DNA of 64,000 nt from JAXGQD01 sp040766665 (GCA_040766665.1 JAXGQD010000003.1:231330-295329), one strand, 5' to 3'; positions 24,584 to 33,615 are shown, counted from the first letter of the stretch. The notes: generated by a model from the letters alone, not told the origin. Translations and numbers: made by a program.

Positions 24584-25873
24584 ATGCGTTTTGATTTGAT
24601 GCACCCCGCCGATCAGTTGGTTCTGATGATGAACCGCATCTATTACCGTGGCATGACGACCACATCCGGAGGTAACCTTTCCATCAAAGATGAAAACGGC
24701 GTGGTTTGGATCACACCCAGCGGCATCGACAAGGGTAGCTTAACCCGTGACGACATTATGAGCATCGAACCGGACGGCACCATCAAAGGACGCCACAAAC
24801 CCTCCATCGAGTACCCCTTCCACCTCAATATTTACAAAATGCGCAGTGATTTAAAAGCCGTGGTACACGCGCATTCGCCCGGCCTGGTCGCCTTCAGTAT
24901 CGCCAGAAAACTGCCCAGTGTTTTCCTTTTTCCAAACGTCAGAAGCGTCTGCGGCGACATCTCCATCGCCACCTATGGACTGCCGGGATCGTCGACGCTT
25001 GGCGACAATATCGGTGAAGAGTTTAAGAAAGGCTACTCTACCGTGCTTCTGGAAAATCATGGGGTCAGCATCGGTGCCTCCACCATCTGGCAGGCCTTCA
25101 TGATTTTCGAAACCTTGGAAACTTCGGCCTTGCTCGAAATCAATGCGCATAAGTTGGGCAAAATCAACGAACTGACAGACGAACTGATTCGCCAAACCGA
25201 TTTGAAAGACAAGCTCTCCTTAGACGAATTCATTCCTGCTTATCACAGCAGCGAAGAGAACGCCGCACGCCGCGACCTGATTAAACTGATTCACCGTTCT
25301 TACGACCAGCGCCTCTTCACATCAACGCAGGGTACTTACTCGGTGCGCCTCTCAGATGGCAGTTTCCTCATCACCCCCTATGGCTTGGACCGCAACTATT
25401 TGGATATTGAGGATTTGGTGCTGATTAAAAACAATTTCCGTGAGGCGGGCAAACGTCCTTCGCGCTCCGTGAATCTGCATGCCGAAATCTATAAAACACA
25501 TCCCGAGATTAACTCGGTCTTGATTGCACATCCGGAAAACATTATGGCTTTTGCCGTGACGGATCAAATCTTCGACCCGAAAACAATACCCGAAAGCTAC
25601 ATCTCGCTGATGGAAATCAAGAAGATTCCTTTTGGCCAGAGTTTCATGGATGTCGAAGGGACGGCTGCCATGTTTACCAAACGCACACCGGTCTTGATAA
25701 GCGAAAACGATAGCATCATCGTGACGGGTAACTCCTTGCTGAACGCCTTTGACCGGCTGGAGGTGGCAGAATTTACCGCTAAGTCCATTATTCAGTCGAA
25801 GGACCTTGGCGCGATTGTGCACATCGAAGACAGTGACATCGACGATATCGACGAGCTGTTCAAACTGAGATAA
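24584..25873 (+). CDS. tandem class II aldolase/adducin-domain protein
   Basis: A 429-residue protein made of two class II aldolase/adducin domains. The first (about 1-210) has the family signature TTSGGNLSIKDENG, zinc ligands in VVHAHSPGLVAF and a later His in LENHGVSIG. The second (about 225-410) repeats the fold (STQGTYSVRLSDGSFLITPYG) but keeps only one His in LIAHPENIMAF, so it looks non-catalytic. Single-domain members act on sugar phosphates such as fuculose-1-P or ribulose-5-P. The substrate is unknown. The start at 24584 has AGAGGAGG upstream. It is close to the MEMO-AMMECR1 gene and may share its transcript. Confidence 0.85.
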   Translation: MRFDLMHPADQLVLMMNRIYYRGMTTTSGGNLSIKDENGVVWITPSGIDKGSLTRDDIMSIEPDGTIKGRHKPSIEYPFHLNIYKMRSDLKAVVHAHSPGLVAFSIARKLPSVFLFPNVRSVCGDISIATYGLPGSSTLGDNIGEEFKKGYSTVLLENHGVSIGASTIWQAFMIFETLETSALLEINAHKLGKINELTDELIRQTDLKDKLSLDEFIPAYHSSEENAARRDLIKLIHRSYDQRLFTSTQGTYSVRLSDGSFLITPYGLDRNYLDIEDLVLIKNNFREAGKRPSRSVNLHAEIYKTHPEINSVLIAHPENIMAFAVTDQIFDPKTIPESYISLMEIKKIPFGQSFMDVEGTAAMFTKRTPVLISENDSIIVTGNSLLNAFDRLEVAEFTAKSIIQSKDLGAIVHIEDSDIDDIDELFKLR

Positions 25874-25885
25874 GAGGGTTTCAAT

Positions 25886-27313
25886 ATGGCCATTCAGGCA
25901 GCTTTTGTCGTACCGCATCCGCCCTTGCTGGTGCCCGAAGTGGGCCGGGGCGACGAGAAACGGGTTGCAGCGACGCTGAATGCGATGCGCGAAGTGGCCT
26001 GTCAAGTGGCCGAGTTGCAGCCGGACTTACTGATTATTGTTTCACCGCACGCTCCCTATTTTGGGGAGCGTTTTTTTATTGACACGCGGGAAGGTGAAGT
26101 GGCGGATAGTTTTGCCGGTTTTGGAGCTGCGACGCCGCGCATTCGCTATCGCCCGGATAAGGATTTCGCAGAGCGGCTACTGGCCAATGGCCAGGCCCGA
26201 GGCCTGGATTTCATCACAGCGCAAGAGGCTCAGGTTCAGGCCGAGCGTCCCGACCACGGCAGCCTGGTGCCCTTGTATTTCATTGCCCGTGCAGCTCAGC
26301 CAAGTAGCTGGAACGAGACCGCGGTTCTACGCCTGCCCTTTCCCGTTTTGCGCTTGTCTTTCTCCACTTTTGATGCTCAGACGCATTTTGAGTATGGCAA
26401 AACCATCGCAGCCACCTGCCAAGAAACCGGTAAAAAAACAGTCTTCATCGCCAGTGGCGATCTCTCACACAAGCTCAAAGAGGATGGCCCCTACGGTTTC
26501 GCGACTGAAGGTCCACAATTCGACGAAGCGGTTTGTGAGATTTTGCAAAGCGGAGACTTAAAGCGTTTTTTCGCGCTAGACGAAAGCTTTTGCGAAGCCG
26601 CGGCCGAATGCGGTCTACGTTCATTCGAGATACTGAGCGGCGCCTTAAACGAAGGGCAATGGCAGGCCGATTTACTTAGCTATGAAGGCCCTTTCGGTGT
26701 CGGCTATGCGGTGGCGTCGTTTTTGCCACAGGAGGTAGTGCCTATACCAAAAGAAGCAAATAATGAAAGCGAGCACCCCTATCCCGCTTTAGCCAGGCGT
26801 ACGCTGGAAGCTTTCGTGCGCCACGGCGCAGCCCCGGAACTCAGCGCCGAAGAACGCAAAAATTTGGGAGAAGCGAACGGGCGACAAGCCGGTGTCTTTG
26901 TGTCCTTACACAAGGACGGCGAGCTACGGGGCTGTATCGGCACCATCAGCTCAACAACCCCGTCTGTGGTGGATGAAATTATGCAAAACGCGGTCAGCGC
27001 TGGCACCGAAGACCCTCGCTTTGCTCCGGTGCAGGCTGAGGAATTGCCCTATCTGGAATACAGTGTGGATGTTTTAGCTGAGGCGGAAGCGGTGCAGGAC
27101 ACGAGTGAGCTGGATGCTCAGCGTTATGGCGTCATTGTCAGCCGGGGCTGGAAACGGGGTTTGCTTTTGCCTGCATTGGAAGGAGTGGACAGCGTGGCAG
27201 AGCAACTGCGCATCGCCTGTCTGAAAGCCGGGATTGACCCACAGGGGACTTACCATATCGAACGCTTTGAAGTCCTGCGTTATCCAGGCTTAGCGCCGCG
27301 TTCCGAGGTCTGA
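25886..27313 (+). CDS. AmmeMemoRadiSam protein: MEMO and AMMECR1 domains fused
   Basis: A 475-residue fusion. The first ~280 residues are a MEMO/LigB-type domain (FVVPHPPLLVPEVG, IVSPHAPYF, DHGSLVPLYF, ASGDLSHKLKEDGPYGF), related to class III extradiol dioxygenases. From about 295 to the end is an AMMECR1 domain with the invariant LRGCIG near 346 and ENA-like EIMQNAVSAGTEDPRF. With the next gene it completes the AmmeMemoRadiSam set, whose biochemical role is still unclear (a modification of an unknown substrate is suspected). GAGGG precedes the ATG and the radical SAM gene starts three bases after the stop. Confidence 0.92.
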   Translation: MAIQAAFVVPHPPLLVPEVGRGDEKRVAATLNAMREVACQVAELQPDLLIIVSPHAPYFGERFFIDTREGEVADSFAGFGAATPRIRYRPDKDFAERLLANGQARGLDFITAQEAQVQAERPDHGSLVPLYFIARAAQPSSWNETAVLRLPFPVLRLSFSTFDAQTHFEYGKTIAATCQETGKKTVFIASGDLSHKLKEDGPYGFATEGPQFDEAVCEILQSGDLKRFFALDESFCEAAAECGLRSFEILSGALNEGQWQADLLSYEGPFGVGYAVASFLPQEVVPIPKEANNESEHPYPALARRTLEAFVRHGAAPELSAEERKNLGEANGRQAGVFVSLHKDGELRGCIGTISSTTPSVVDEIMQNAVSAGTEDPRFAPVQAEELPYLEYSVDVLAEAEAVQDTSELDAQRYGVIVSRGWKRGLLLPALEGVDSVAEQLRIACLKAGIDPQGTYHIERFEVLRYPGLAPRSEV

Positions 27314-27315
27314 AT

Positions 27316-28146
27316 ATGCCTGTCTGTCCTGTGTGTCCCCATCATTGTCATTTGCAGGAGGCTCAGGTCGGGCTCTGTCGTGCCCGTGTAGCCCAGACCG
27401 GGCAGGTCGTTGCGCTCCATCCGGAAGTATGTAGCGCCTTGGCTTTGGATCCCATCGAAAAGAAGCCCTTGCTGGCGTTTTATCCGGGAAGAATGATCCT
27501 GTCGGTCGGGGGTTACGGCTGCAATATGCGCTGTTCCTTTTGCCAGAACGCGGATATCTCTTTCGCGCCAATCCCTGCGCAGAGTCAAAAAAATCTTCTG
27601 TTAACAGCGCAAGATATTGTGATGGAAGCCTTGGCTTTGCAATCACAGCGTAACATCGGCATCGCGTTTACCTACAATGAACCCTTACTACGCTATGAAT
27701 ACATTGCCGAGTGTTTTACTCTGGCCAAGGAGGCGGGGCTGAAAACGGTCTTGGTTACAAACGGCAACTTCAGTGCCGCTGTGATAGAAAAACTTGTCCC
27801 ATTGACCGATGCCTGGAACATCGATTTGAAATCGTTTACAGACGTAGGCTACAAAAGTTTGGGTGGGGATCTCGAAACGGTCAAGGCTACAATCAAAACT
27901 GCCAGTCAAACCGCTCATGTTGAGGTGTGCAGCCTCATCGTGCCGGGCTTAAATGATCAGGCAGAAGACATGGATGAACAAGCGAAATGGCTGGCTTCCG
28001 TTAAGCCCGAAATTGTACTGCATTTGACACGATTTTTCCCGCGACATAAGATGCGCACGAAGCAGCCGACGGAATTGAACGTCATGCGAGAGCTGCAAAA
28101 AATCGCCGCAAATTATTTGCCTAAGGTTGTTTTGGGGAATGTCTGA
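27316..28146 (+). CDS. AmmeMemoRadiSam system radical SAM enzyme
   Basis: A 276-residue radical SAM protein with the cluster motif GCNMRCSFC (Cys69, Cys73, Cys76). An N-terminal cysteine set, CPVCPHHC...GLC (4, 7, 11, 21), is typical of this PflA-like subfamily. Downstream are IAFTYNEPLLRYEY and DAWNIDLKS. It should cleave S-adenosylmethionine to start radical chemistry. It is tightly coupled to the MEMO-AMMECR1 gene. A TTTTGCC word follows the stop. Confidence 0.94.
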   Translation: MPVCPVCPHHCHLQEAQVGLCRARVAQTGQVVALHPEVCSALALDPIEKKPLLAFYPGRMILSVGGYGCNMRCSFCQNADISFAPIPAQSQKNLLLTAQDIVMEALALQSQRNIGIAFTYNEPLLRYEYIAECFTLAKEAGLKTVLVTNGNFSAAVIEKLVPLTDAWNIDLKSFTDVGYKSLGGDLETVKATIKTASQTAHVEVCSLIVPGLNDQAEDMDEQAKWLASVKPEIVLHLTRFFPRHKMRTKQPTELNVMRELQKIAANYLPKVVLGNV

Positions 28147-28283
28147 GAGGGTTTTGCCATAGACACTGCCATTGTGCGAGTTTTACAAAAATTTTACGAC
28201 TTAGCTTTTTTAAGCTCTGAGGGCTTTACAAGCAAAAAAATATGATATGATTTAATTATTCTAGCAACAAAGGAGTAGCAACT

Positions 28284-28535
28284 ATGGGAATTATTTCTTG
28301 GATAATCATCGGAGCATTGGCAGGCTGGGTCGCCAGCATGATCATGAAGACGGACGCATCAATGGGCGCAGTAGCGAACATTATCGTCGGGATTATCGGT
28401 GCGCTTATTGGTGGAGCGATTATGTCATTTATTGGCAAAACAGGTGTAGACGGTTTTAATCTCTACTCATTCCTGGTCGCATTACTGGGCGCAGTGGTCC
28501 TCTTAGCTATCATCAAGGCAGTCAAGAGAACTTAA
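28284..28535 (+). CDS. GlsB/YeaQ/YmgE family small membrane protein
   Basis: An 83-residue protein with three hydrophobic segments and the family pattern WIIIGALAGWVASMI ... GIIGALIGGAIM. Members are stress-associated (transglycosylase-associated protein) but of unknown activity. A good ribosome binding site (AAAGGAG) and a -10-like TATGAT at about 28240-28250 lie upstream. A strong terminator follows, so it is monocistronic. Confidence 0.92.
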   Translation: MGIISWIIIGALAGWVASMIMKTDASMGAVANIIVGIIGALIGGAIMSFIGKTGVDGFNLYSFLVALLGAVVLLAIIKAVKRT

Positions 28536-28558
28536 TTATTGGGTTCACATCAAAAGCG

Positions 28559-28594
28559 GAGGGTTGTCAGAAACGACAACCCTCTCTTTTTTTT
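28559..28594 (+). terminator. terminator after the GlsB-family gene
   Basis: GAGGGTTGTC and GACAACCCTC form a perfect 10-bp stem with a 6-base loop, followed by TCTTTTTTTT. Confidence 0.95.
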
Positions 28595-28675
28595 CGCTCT
28601 TGTTTCAAATGATCCTGATGTGGGTGTAATCGCTTTCTTTCCGAATGCTTCCAATGAGACTATCGCTTGCTTTTT

Positions 28676-28710
28676 GGCAAAAAAAAGACTGCGGGATGAC
28701 CCCGCAGCCT
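28676..28710 (-). terminator. terminator of the CsbD-like gene
   Basis: On the minus strand GGCTGCGGGG pairs with CCCGCAGTC, followed by eight T, about 25 bases beyond the CsbD-like stop. Confidence 0.92.
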
Positions 28711-28733
28711 CTGAAACTATTTGTATGATGAGC

Positions 28734-29033
28734 TTATCTGCAACCGTCAGCCTTGTCCATGTCTTCCTGTGTCAGGTACATATTCTGCTCGGCTTCTTTC
28801 TGCTCTTTCTCAAGCTTCTTTTCGAAGTCTTTCTGTTCTTTCTTTAGGTCTTTTTTTAGATCATGAGCTGCGTCTTCGACTTCGCCTTTGAACTGTTGTG
28901 CTTTGCCTTTGGCTTCGTCCATTTTTCCATCGATGACCATTTTATCGTTATCAATCAGGTCGCCGATTTTCTGTTTGGCTTCGCCTTTAAGTTCGTTTGC
29001 TTTCCCTTTGATTTTGTCATCTAATCCAGCCAT
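28734..29033 (-). CDS. CsbD-like stress protein
   Basis: A 99-residue, highly charged helical protein. The N-terminal ~65 residues follow the CsbD pattern (DKIKGKANELKGEAKQKIGDL, KMDEAKGKAQQFKG). The C-terminal part is an extra Lys/Glu heptad-like segment (KKDLKKEQKDFEKKLEKEQ), probably coiled coil. CsbD-family proteins are induced by general stress, and their activity is unknown. The start has an AGGAGG site. It is convergent with the GlsB-family gene. Confidence 0.88.
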   Translation of the reverse strand: MAGLDDKIKGKANELKGEAKQKIGDLIDNDKMVIDGKMDEAKGKAQQFKGEVEDAAHDLKKDLKKEQKDFEKKLEKEQKEAEQNMYLTQEDMDKADGCR

Positions 29034-29307
29034 ATAGACCTCCTTCTGGTGTGTACGATCATGGTTGTCGTATCTATGTGTTTGGTATAGCTAATTTTAC
29101 CGAAAAAAGCCCCTCTTGTAACGTAAAAAGAGAATATTTGTGTAAGTTGCACAGGCTTTTACCTAAGTAAGCAATTGTGCACGACAGACGAAATTAAGCT
29201 TGCGAATAGTGATGCACGTCACAATTTTACGTGATTCGCCTAGAATAGTGATATGAAAACAACATAGAGTTTGCGTTTCATGAGAGGCAACTAAGGAGGT
29301 AACATCT

Positions 29308-29811
29308 ATGAGTGATAATTTGAGAAACGATGAGCGCTACGTCGTGACAAACGACCCGCGTGACGGAAGAACCGTTGTCGAGGAACCGGTCGTTGAAAGA
29401 CAAGTGGTGCAGGAGCCTGTCGTACAGAGAACCGTGGTTGAAAGACCGGTGGTCAGCCAGCCCGATGAGGTTTACCAAAATACGGAAGTGGTGGCCGGAC
29501 CCAGTGTCATCGGCCGCATCATCAGCGTCATTGTCTGGATTATCTCAGTCCTGCTTTTGATTCGTCTGGTATTTAAGCTCCTGGGGGCAAACGAAGGCAA
29601 CGCCTTCAGCAATGCCATTTATTCGGTCACGCAGCCGCTGGTTTCCATTTTTGAGGGAATTTTCCCCAATCAAAACCCGCCGGAAGTGGGTGGATTCCTG
29701 GAGCTGTCAACGGTGATTGCACTGTTTATTGTGATTATTATCGGTGTAATTCTCAGCATGCTCTTTAGGTCGAGCCGCGCAAAACGGGTGACGAAAGTCC
29801 AGCGTGATTAA
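29308..29811 (+). CDS. YggT-family membrane protein with repetitive N-terminus
   Basis: A 167-residue protein. Residues ~15-55 are a hydrophilic repeat of VVEEPVV/VVQEPVV/VVERPVV-type units with no recognised fold. Two membrane helices follow (about 67-90 and 125-147), flanking a loop with YSVTQPLVSIFEGIFP, a YggT-like signature. Its function is not known; YggT proteins are linked to osmotic adaptation or cell division. The AAGGAGG site is strong. It forms a stress-type cluster with the GlsB and CsbD genes. Confidence 0.8.
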   Translation: MSDNLRNDERYVVTNDPRDGRTVVEEPVVERQVVQEPVVQRTVVERPVVSQPDEVYQNTEVVAGPSVIGRIISVIVWIISVLLLIRLVFKLLGANEGNAFSNAIYSVTQPLVSIFEGIFPNQNPPEVGGFLELSTVIALFIVIIIGVILSMLFRSSRAKRVTKVQRD

Positions 29812-30127
29812 GCCATTCGAACGCTTAGGCCGATTCGCTACAATGCGAAGTCGGTTCAAGTAAATAAGAAAGAGAAGGGGTTATCGTAGATGGCCTCTTT
29901 TCTTGGCCTTGATTTAGATGAAGGCATGCTAGGTTTTCGAGAGAATGACGGTGCAAGAGCCATTATTCAGACTTAGGTGTTTGTTCAAATGAAAAAAGCA
30001 GTAGCGAAAGGAGCTATGAATCCTGTCGCAGTGCTTGTTAGGCTGCGACTCCGCTCTGAATCTGAACCGTCGCCTTTGGGTTAGCAGCGACAACGCTAAC
30101 AATCCGACAACGAACCGACAAAAATTG

Positions 30128-30240
30128 CGTTAATCCAAGATGACCCGAGTTTGTATGTCTGAAATCTATACGATTTGCTCTATTTAGGGACAGATTTTTC
30201 GATAATCCAAGTTAGCCCACGGTAACAAATTGGATTAACG
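30128..30240. repeat. ~112-bp element with TAATCCAA/TTGGATTA ends, copy B
   Basis: CGTTAATCCAA (30128-30138) is inverted at TTGGATTAACG (30230-30240). Its right end lies inside copy C. Confidence 0.7.
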
Positions 30241-30311
30241 TAAAAAGTTACGCTAAAACACGCAATTCATTCGGATTTCAGCAAAAAATTTCAGCATAAA
30301 TTGGATTATCG
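30200..30311. repeat. ~112-bp element with TAATCCAA/TTGGATTA ends, copy C
   Basis: CGATAATCCAA (30200-30210) is inverted at TTGGATTATCG (30301-30311). The third base of the arm differs among copies A, B and C (C, T, A) and its partner changes to match (G, A, T). Confidence 0.7.
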
Positions 30312-30676
30312 AAAATTTTGCCGCAAGCAAATCGAATACCCAAAATGTGACTGATTTGCCACAAGCAGCTTGATTCCCCAAATCGACATGGCTTCGGTAA
30401 CTATTTGAGGTAATGATTCGACAAACACAGACAAGCGCTAATCGCGTAAACCTGGGCAAAGAAGTATTTCCATATGAATTAGGACATAATCAGAAATTAA
30501 TATGCTGAGACTCATAAGTGCCTTTACAAATCGATGTCTCAACCAATAAGATGATTCTTGCCGAATAATCTTCTTATGAGCCTCTGATACTTATTTAAAC
30601 ATCCAATGAAAAAACAGCAAAGTGCAACGTGCACAAGAATAATGAGCTGGACTATGATGTAAGGACGGGGACAAAA

Positions 30677-32257
30677 ATGTTGTTTTCTGAATTGATTAAT
30701 GTGTTAAAGCTTAAGCAACTCGTGCTGGACGCCAATTTGCACGAAGACTTCAGAATTAGCGATATTAAACAGATTAAGAGGCTGAGTGAGGCGACTGAGG
30801 ATGATACCTTGTATTATTTTGCCAAGAATGCGGACTTGGAAAAAATCCTCAGCAGTGCGGAAGAAAAGACACAATTGCAAAACGCGATCCTACCGATTGA
30901 TGCCGTGAAGATGGCGTCGGAGATAGCGTTGAACTATATGCTGACGGACGACAAACATTTGTCCACGCTCGTAGACGAAGTAAAGAGCCTGCTGAAGAAA
31001 AAGCAGAACAGCAACATTTTCCCTTATTATCCGCTTTCAAACACCATCGTTTCGATGCGTGATTTGGCGGATGTCTTCAAAGAGATTCAGCAGAGGAGCG
31101 GTTGTGCGCTTTTGGCCATTGATCTGAATGGCAAAATAATAGCCGCCTCCCAGAAACTGGACAGTTTTGACGAGACCTGGAGGGAGGCCTTGTCGACGCA
31201 TGTTTTGCCGGCAAAAAGCCTGACCAACGTCCGCAACGCCTTCGACAAGCACTTTCTGGAATACGCTACCGAGCTTATTCCCGCCAAAAAAATCACCACC
31301 GCGAGCAAACTGTTCATCGCCGCCATCGGCCCGGAAAAGGCTCCGGTTGGCTATATTCTGGTTAACTGCGATAACGACGGAGACGAAGCGAAGGTGGAAT
31401 ACTACGTTCCGATGCTCAGCCATATGTGTGCCAATGTGGTCAAAAAGGTGGATTTAAGTCAGGATTTAGACCCCTACCTTTATCGTTCCCTCTTGGCGGA
31501 TTTGATGCGTCAGGATATTTTGCTGGATGCAAAAAAGCATATCGCTTCATCAGGTCTGACTTTTCCCAACTGCATGGCGGTATTGCTTTTACAACCGGAT
31601 CCCTTGCTGGGCAAACGTTACCTGGCAAAGGACTTGCCGGCGTTGGTGGCGGAAGTTTTACACAACGTGCCTTATGTCGTGCAGGGCGACCTGGTGACCT
31701 ATCTGGTGCATCTGGAAGACAATGCGCATTTCCCCAAAGATGTCGATGCGAAGCTGCGCGAGCTGATTGTGAAGCATAAGCTGAAATGCGGGATGAGCAA
31801 TGCGTTTTTTAATCCGGAGGCTTTTGCCAAATATTACGACCAAGCGAACAAGGCGATGCTCTTTTCAAAGCAGCTGCATAACGATCGCGTCATCAATTGT
31901 TACGAGGATTTTTGTACCTATGACATGGTTTTTCAACTGCCGAAAGACCTGGAGCTGAGCTATTTTCTGCACACGGCGCTGGTGATTTTGAAAAATGCGG
32001 ACCGTAAGAACGACTCCGACCTATATAAGAGCCTTAAGGTTTTTACCGAGAATGGTTTTAATATCAGCAAGACTTCAAAGGCGCTGTACATCCATCGCAA
32101 TACTTTTAGCTATCGAAAGCAGCAAATCGAGGACCTCTGCGGCATCGATTTTGACGAGCCTGAGCTGAACTATAAGCTCAAAACGGCCTTTATTCTTGAC
32201 GAGATTATTAATGGTAGGAAAGAATCCGTTTCGCTTACGGCTCAGGCGATGAGCTAG
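30677..32257 (+). CDS. PucR/CdaR-type transcriptional regulator
   Basis: A ~526-residue regulator. The C-terminal ~60 residues form the PucR-type helix-turn-helix (FNISKTSKALYIHRNTFSYRKQQIEDLCGIDF). The central part is a GGDEF-like CdaR domain, and the N-terminal half may bind a ligand. Such proteins activate catabolic genes for purines, sugar acids or amino acids. No target operon is adjacent, so the effector is unknown. I prefer the ATG at 30677, with AAGGACGGGG upstream, over the GTG at 30629. Its 3' end overlaps the convergent GTPase gene by 23 bases. Confidence 0.83.
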   Translation: MLFSELINVLKLKQLVLDANLHEDFRISDIKQIKRLSEATEDDTLYYFAKNADLEKILSSAEEKTQLQNAILPIDAVKMASEIALNYMLTDDKHLSTLVDEVKSLLKKKQNSNIFPYYPLSNTIVSMRDLADVFKEIQQRSGCALLAIDLNGKIIAASQKLDSFDETWREALSTHVLPAKSLTNVRNAFDKHFLEYATELIPAKKITTASKLFIAAIGPEKAPVGYILVNCDNDGDEAKVEYYVPMLSHMCANVVKKVDLSQDLDPYLYRSLLADLMRQDILLDAKKHIASSGLTFPNCMAVLLLQPDPLLGKRYLAKDLPALVAEVLHNVPYVVQGDLVTYLVHLEDNAHFPKDVDAKLRELIVKHKLKCGMSNAFFNPEAFAKYYDQANKAMLFSKQLHNDRVINCYEDFCTYDMVFQLPKDLELSYFLHTALVILKNADRKNDSDLYKSLKVFTENGFNISKTSKALYIHRNTFSYRKQQIEDLCGIDFDEPELNYKLKTAFILDEIINGRKESVSLTAQAMS

Positions 32258-33392
32258 AATTATTGTCCTTCTTGAGGAGGTCTTTGCCTTTCTTCATCTG
32301 TTCGGCAAAAGCCTTCTTCATCAACTCAATCATCTCATTTTCGGAAACTGCCACACCGGAGAAGACTTTGCGCGCAATCGCCGCCATCACCTGATTATAG
32401 GCAAAACCAAAGCCCGCCGTAATCAGCGCTGCCGTGGTCCCGCCGATGGTCCCACCGGCGACCGTGCCCACACCCGGGATAAACTTCACGATGTTAGCCA
32501 CGATGGTGCGCCCCAGAATCGTGGCGCTGCCAGTACCCAAGATTGCAGATATGACCGCGGTCAATAGCGACTTATTGATGGGAATACCAAAAATCACGGT
32601 CAGGCGGGCCAACATGGCTAATTGGGTAGGCACGAGCAAGGCCGCATCGGCAAAGGGCAGGGGATTAAAGCCCCCGGCAAAAGCCGCCGTGACAAAGGGA
32701 AAAACCGCCTTATTAGCCGCTTCCAGCTTACGCTCAATATTGACTTTCTGAGCGTTGAGAAAAGCCGCATGGGCTGCTTCGGGCAGGCAGTCAAAGGTGG
32801 TGTCGACTAACTCCGTCAGACCAAAGGCCGGCACGGTGTAAAATTCGTCAATCTCAAGGTCACGCGCCAGAACGGAGCGCACATTTTTCACCGGTAAATT
32901 GAGTTCGCGGATATATTCTTCGAAGCCTTTGTAATCCCTGCCAAAGGCCTGCGTGAGGACCACAATAACCGGGATTCTTTCAGAAAACGAACGAATCCAA
33001 TCAATCTCAAATTCTTCAATCCGTTTTGATTGGGCATTGATGCAAAACCAAATAATGTGTATAAACTGTTCTTTATCATTGAGCCGCGTGGTGCGTTCTA
33101 TTTCATCAAGAATTTCTTTTTTGATAGAAGCCTGGACCTCAGGATCAAGCTCTAAACCCTTGGTGTCATAAATAGCAAGCGGCATACCGGGCTTGGTGAT
33201 TTTTTGGAGGTGCTGGGTGACCGGCGTGCCAATGCCCGTATCCGCCAGGTTCTCACGAAAGACGCTGTTGATGAGGGTGCTTTTGCCAACGCCCGTCTTA
33301 CCTACCACCATCAGATTTGCTGTTTGCATTTTCTTTTCTTCTTCCTCGATGCTGTTAAAAAATTGATTAAAGAGGTCCACGACGTTGTCCAT
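32235..33392 (-). CDS. YcjF/DUF697-type membrane-associated GTPase
   Basis: A 385-residue P-loop GTPase of the Era/HSR1 type. G1 is GKTGVGKST at 31-39, G3 is DTKG near 97-100, and VVLTQA occupies the G4 position in place of a clear NKxD, so nucleotide specificity is uncertain. From about 230 to 345 it has Gly/Ala-rich hydrophobic segments as in DUF697/YcjF proteins, suggesting membrane association. The C-terminus is Lys/Ser-rich. The start has GGGAGG upstream. No partner gene is adjacent. Confidence 0.85.
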   Translation of the reverse strand: MDNVVDLFNQFFNSIEEEEKKMQTANLMVVGKTGVGKSTLINSVFRENLADTGIGTPVTQHLQKITKPGMPLAIYDTKGLELDPEVQASIKKEILDEIERTTRLNDKEQFIHIIWFCINAQSKRIEEFEIDWIRSFSERIPVIVVLTQAFGRDYKGFEEYIRELNLPVKNVRSVLARDLEIDEFYTVPAFGLTELVDTTFDCLPEAAHAAFLNAQKVNIERKLEAANKAVFPFVTAAFAGGFNPLPFADAALLVPTQLAMLARLTVIFGIPINKSLLTAVISAILGTGSATILGRTIVANIVKFIPGVGTVAGGTIGGTTAALITAGFGFAYNQVMAAIARKVFSGVAVSENEMIELMKKAFAEQMKKGKDLLKKDNNSSSSPEP

Positions 33393-33545
33393 GCAGAAAG
33401 CCCTCCCGGCACTTATGCAGTTGCTTGCTTTCTTCCATTATACATGGCGAAAGCAGGCAGAGGATGAAGTAGGTAGAATTGAGAGAATTTGCGAAAAAAT
33501 AGTTTTACCATCGTAGGATTTACTCTCTTATCATGGTTGCATCAC

Positions 33546-33600
33546 ATGCAATTCAATAACTTAAAAGTACTTGAAATGCAATAACTTAAAAGTATAATAA
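33546..33600 (+). promoter_or_regulatory. promoter/operator of the higBA-like locus
   Basis: CAATAACTTAAAAGTA occurs twice (about 33550-33568 and 33576-33593). The second copy runs into TATAAT. Direct repeats over the -10 of a toxin-antitoxin operon are typical autoregulatory sites for the XRE antitoxin. Confidence 0.6.
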
Positions 33601-33615
33601 GATTGGAGAAATATC

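Larger units (their letters stand above)
29812..30676. repeat. long gene-poor stretch with palindromic elements
   Basis: About 860 bases without a firm gene. A possible 28-codon ORF at 29890-29976 has AAGGGG upstream but no recognisable product. From about 30020 to 30090 lies an inverted copy of the GCGGAGTCGC family. From 30128 to 30311 two overlapping ~112-bp elements with TAATCCAA ends are listed separately. The remainder (30320-30620) is AT-rich and probably holds the promoter of the PucR-type gene. Confidence 0.6.
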
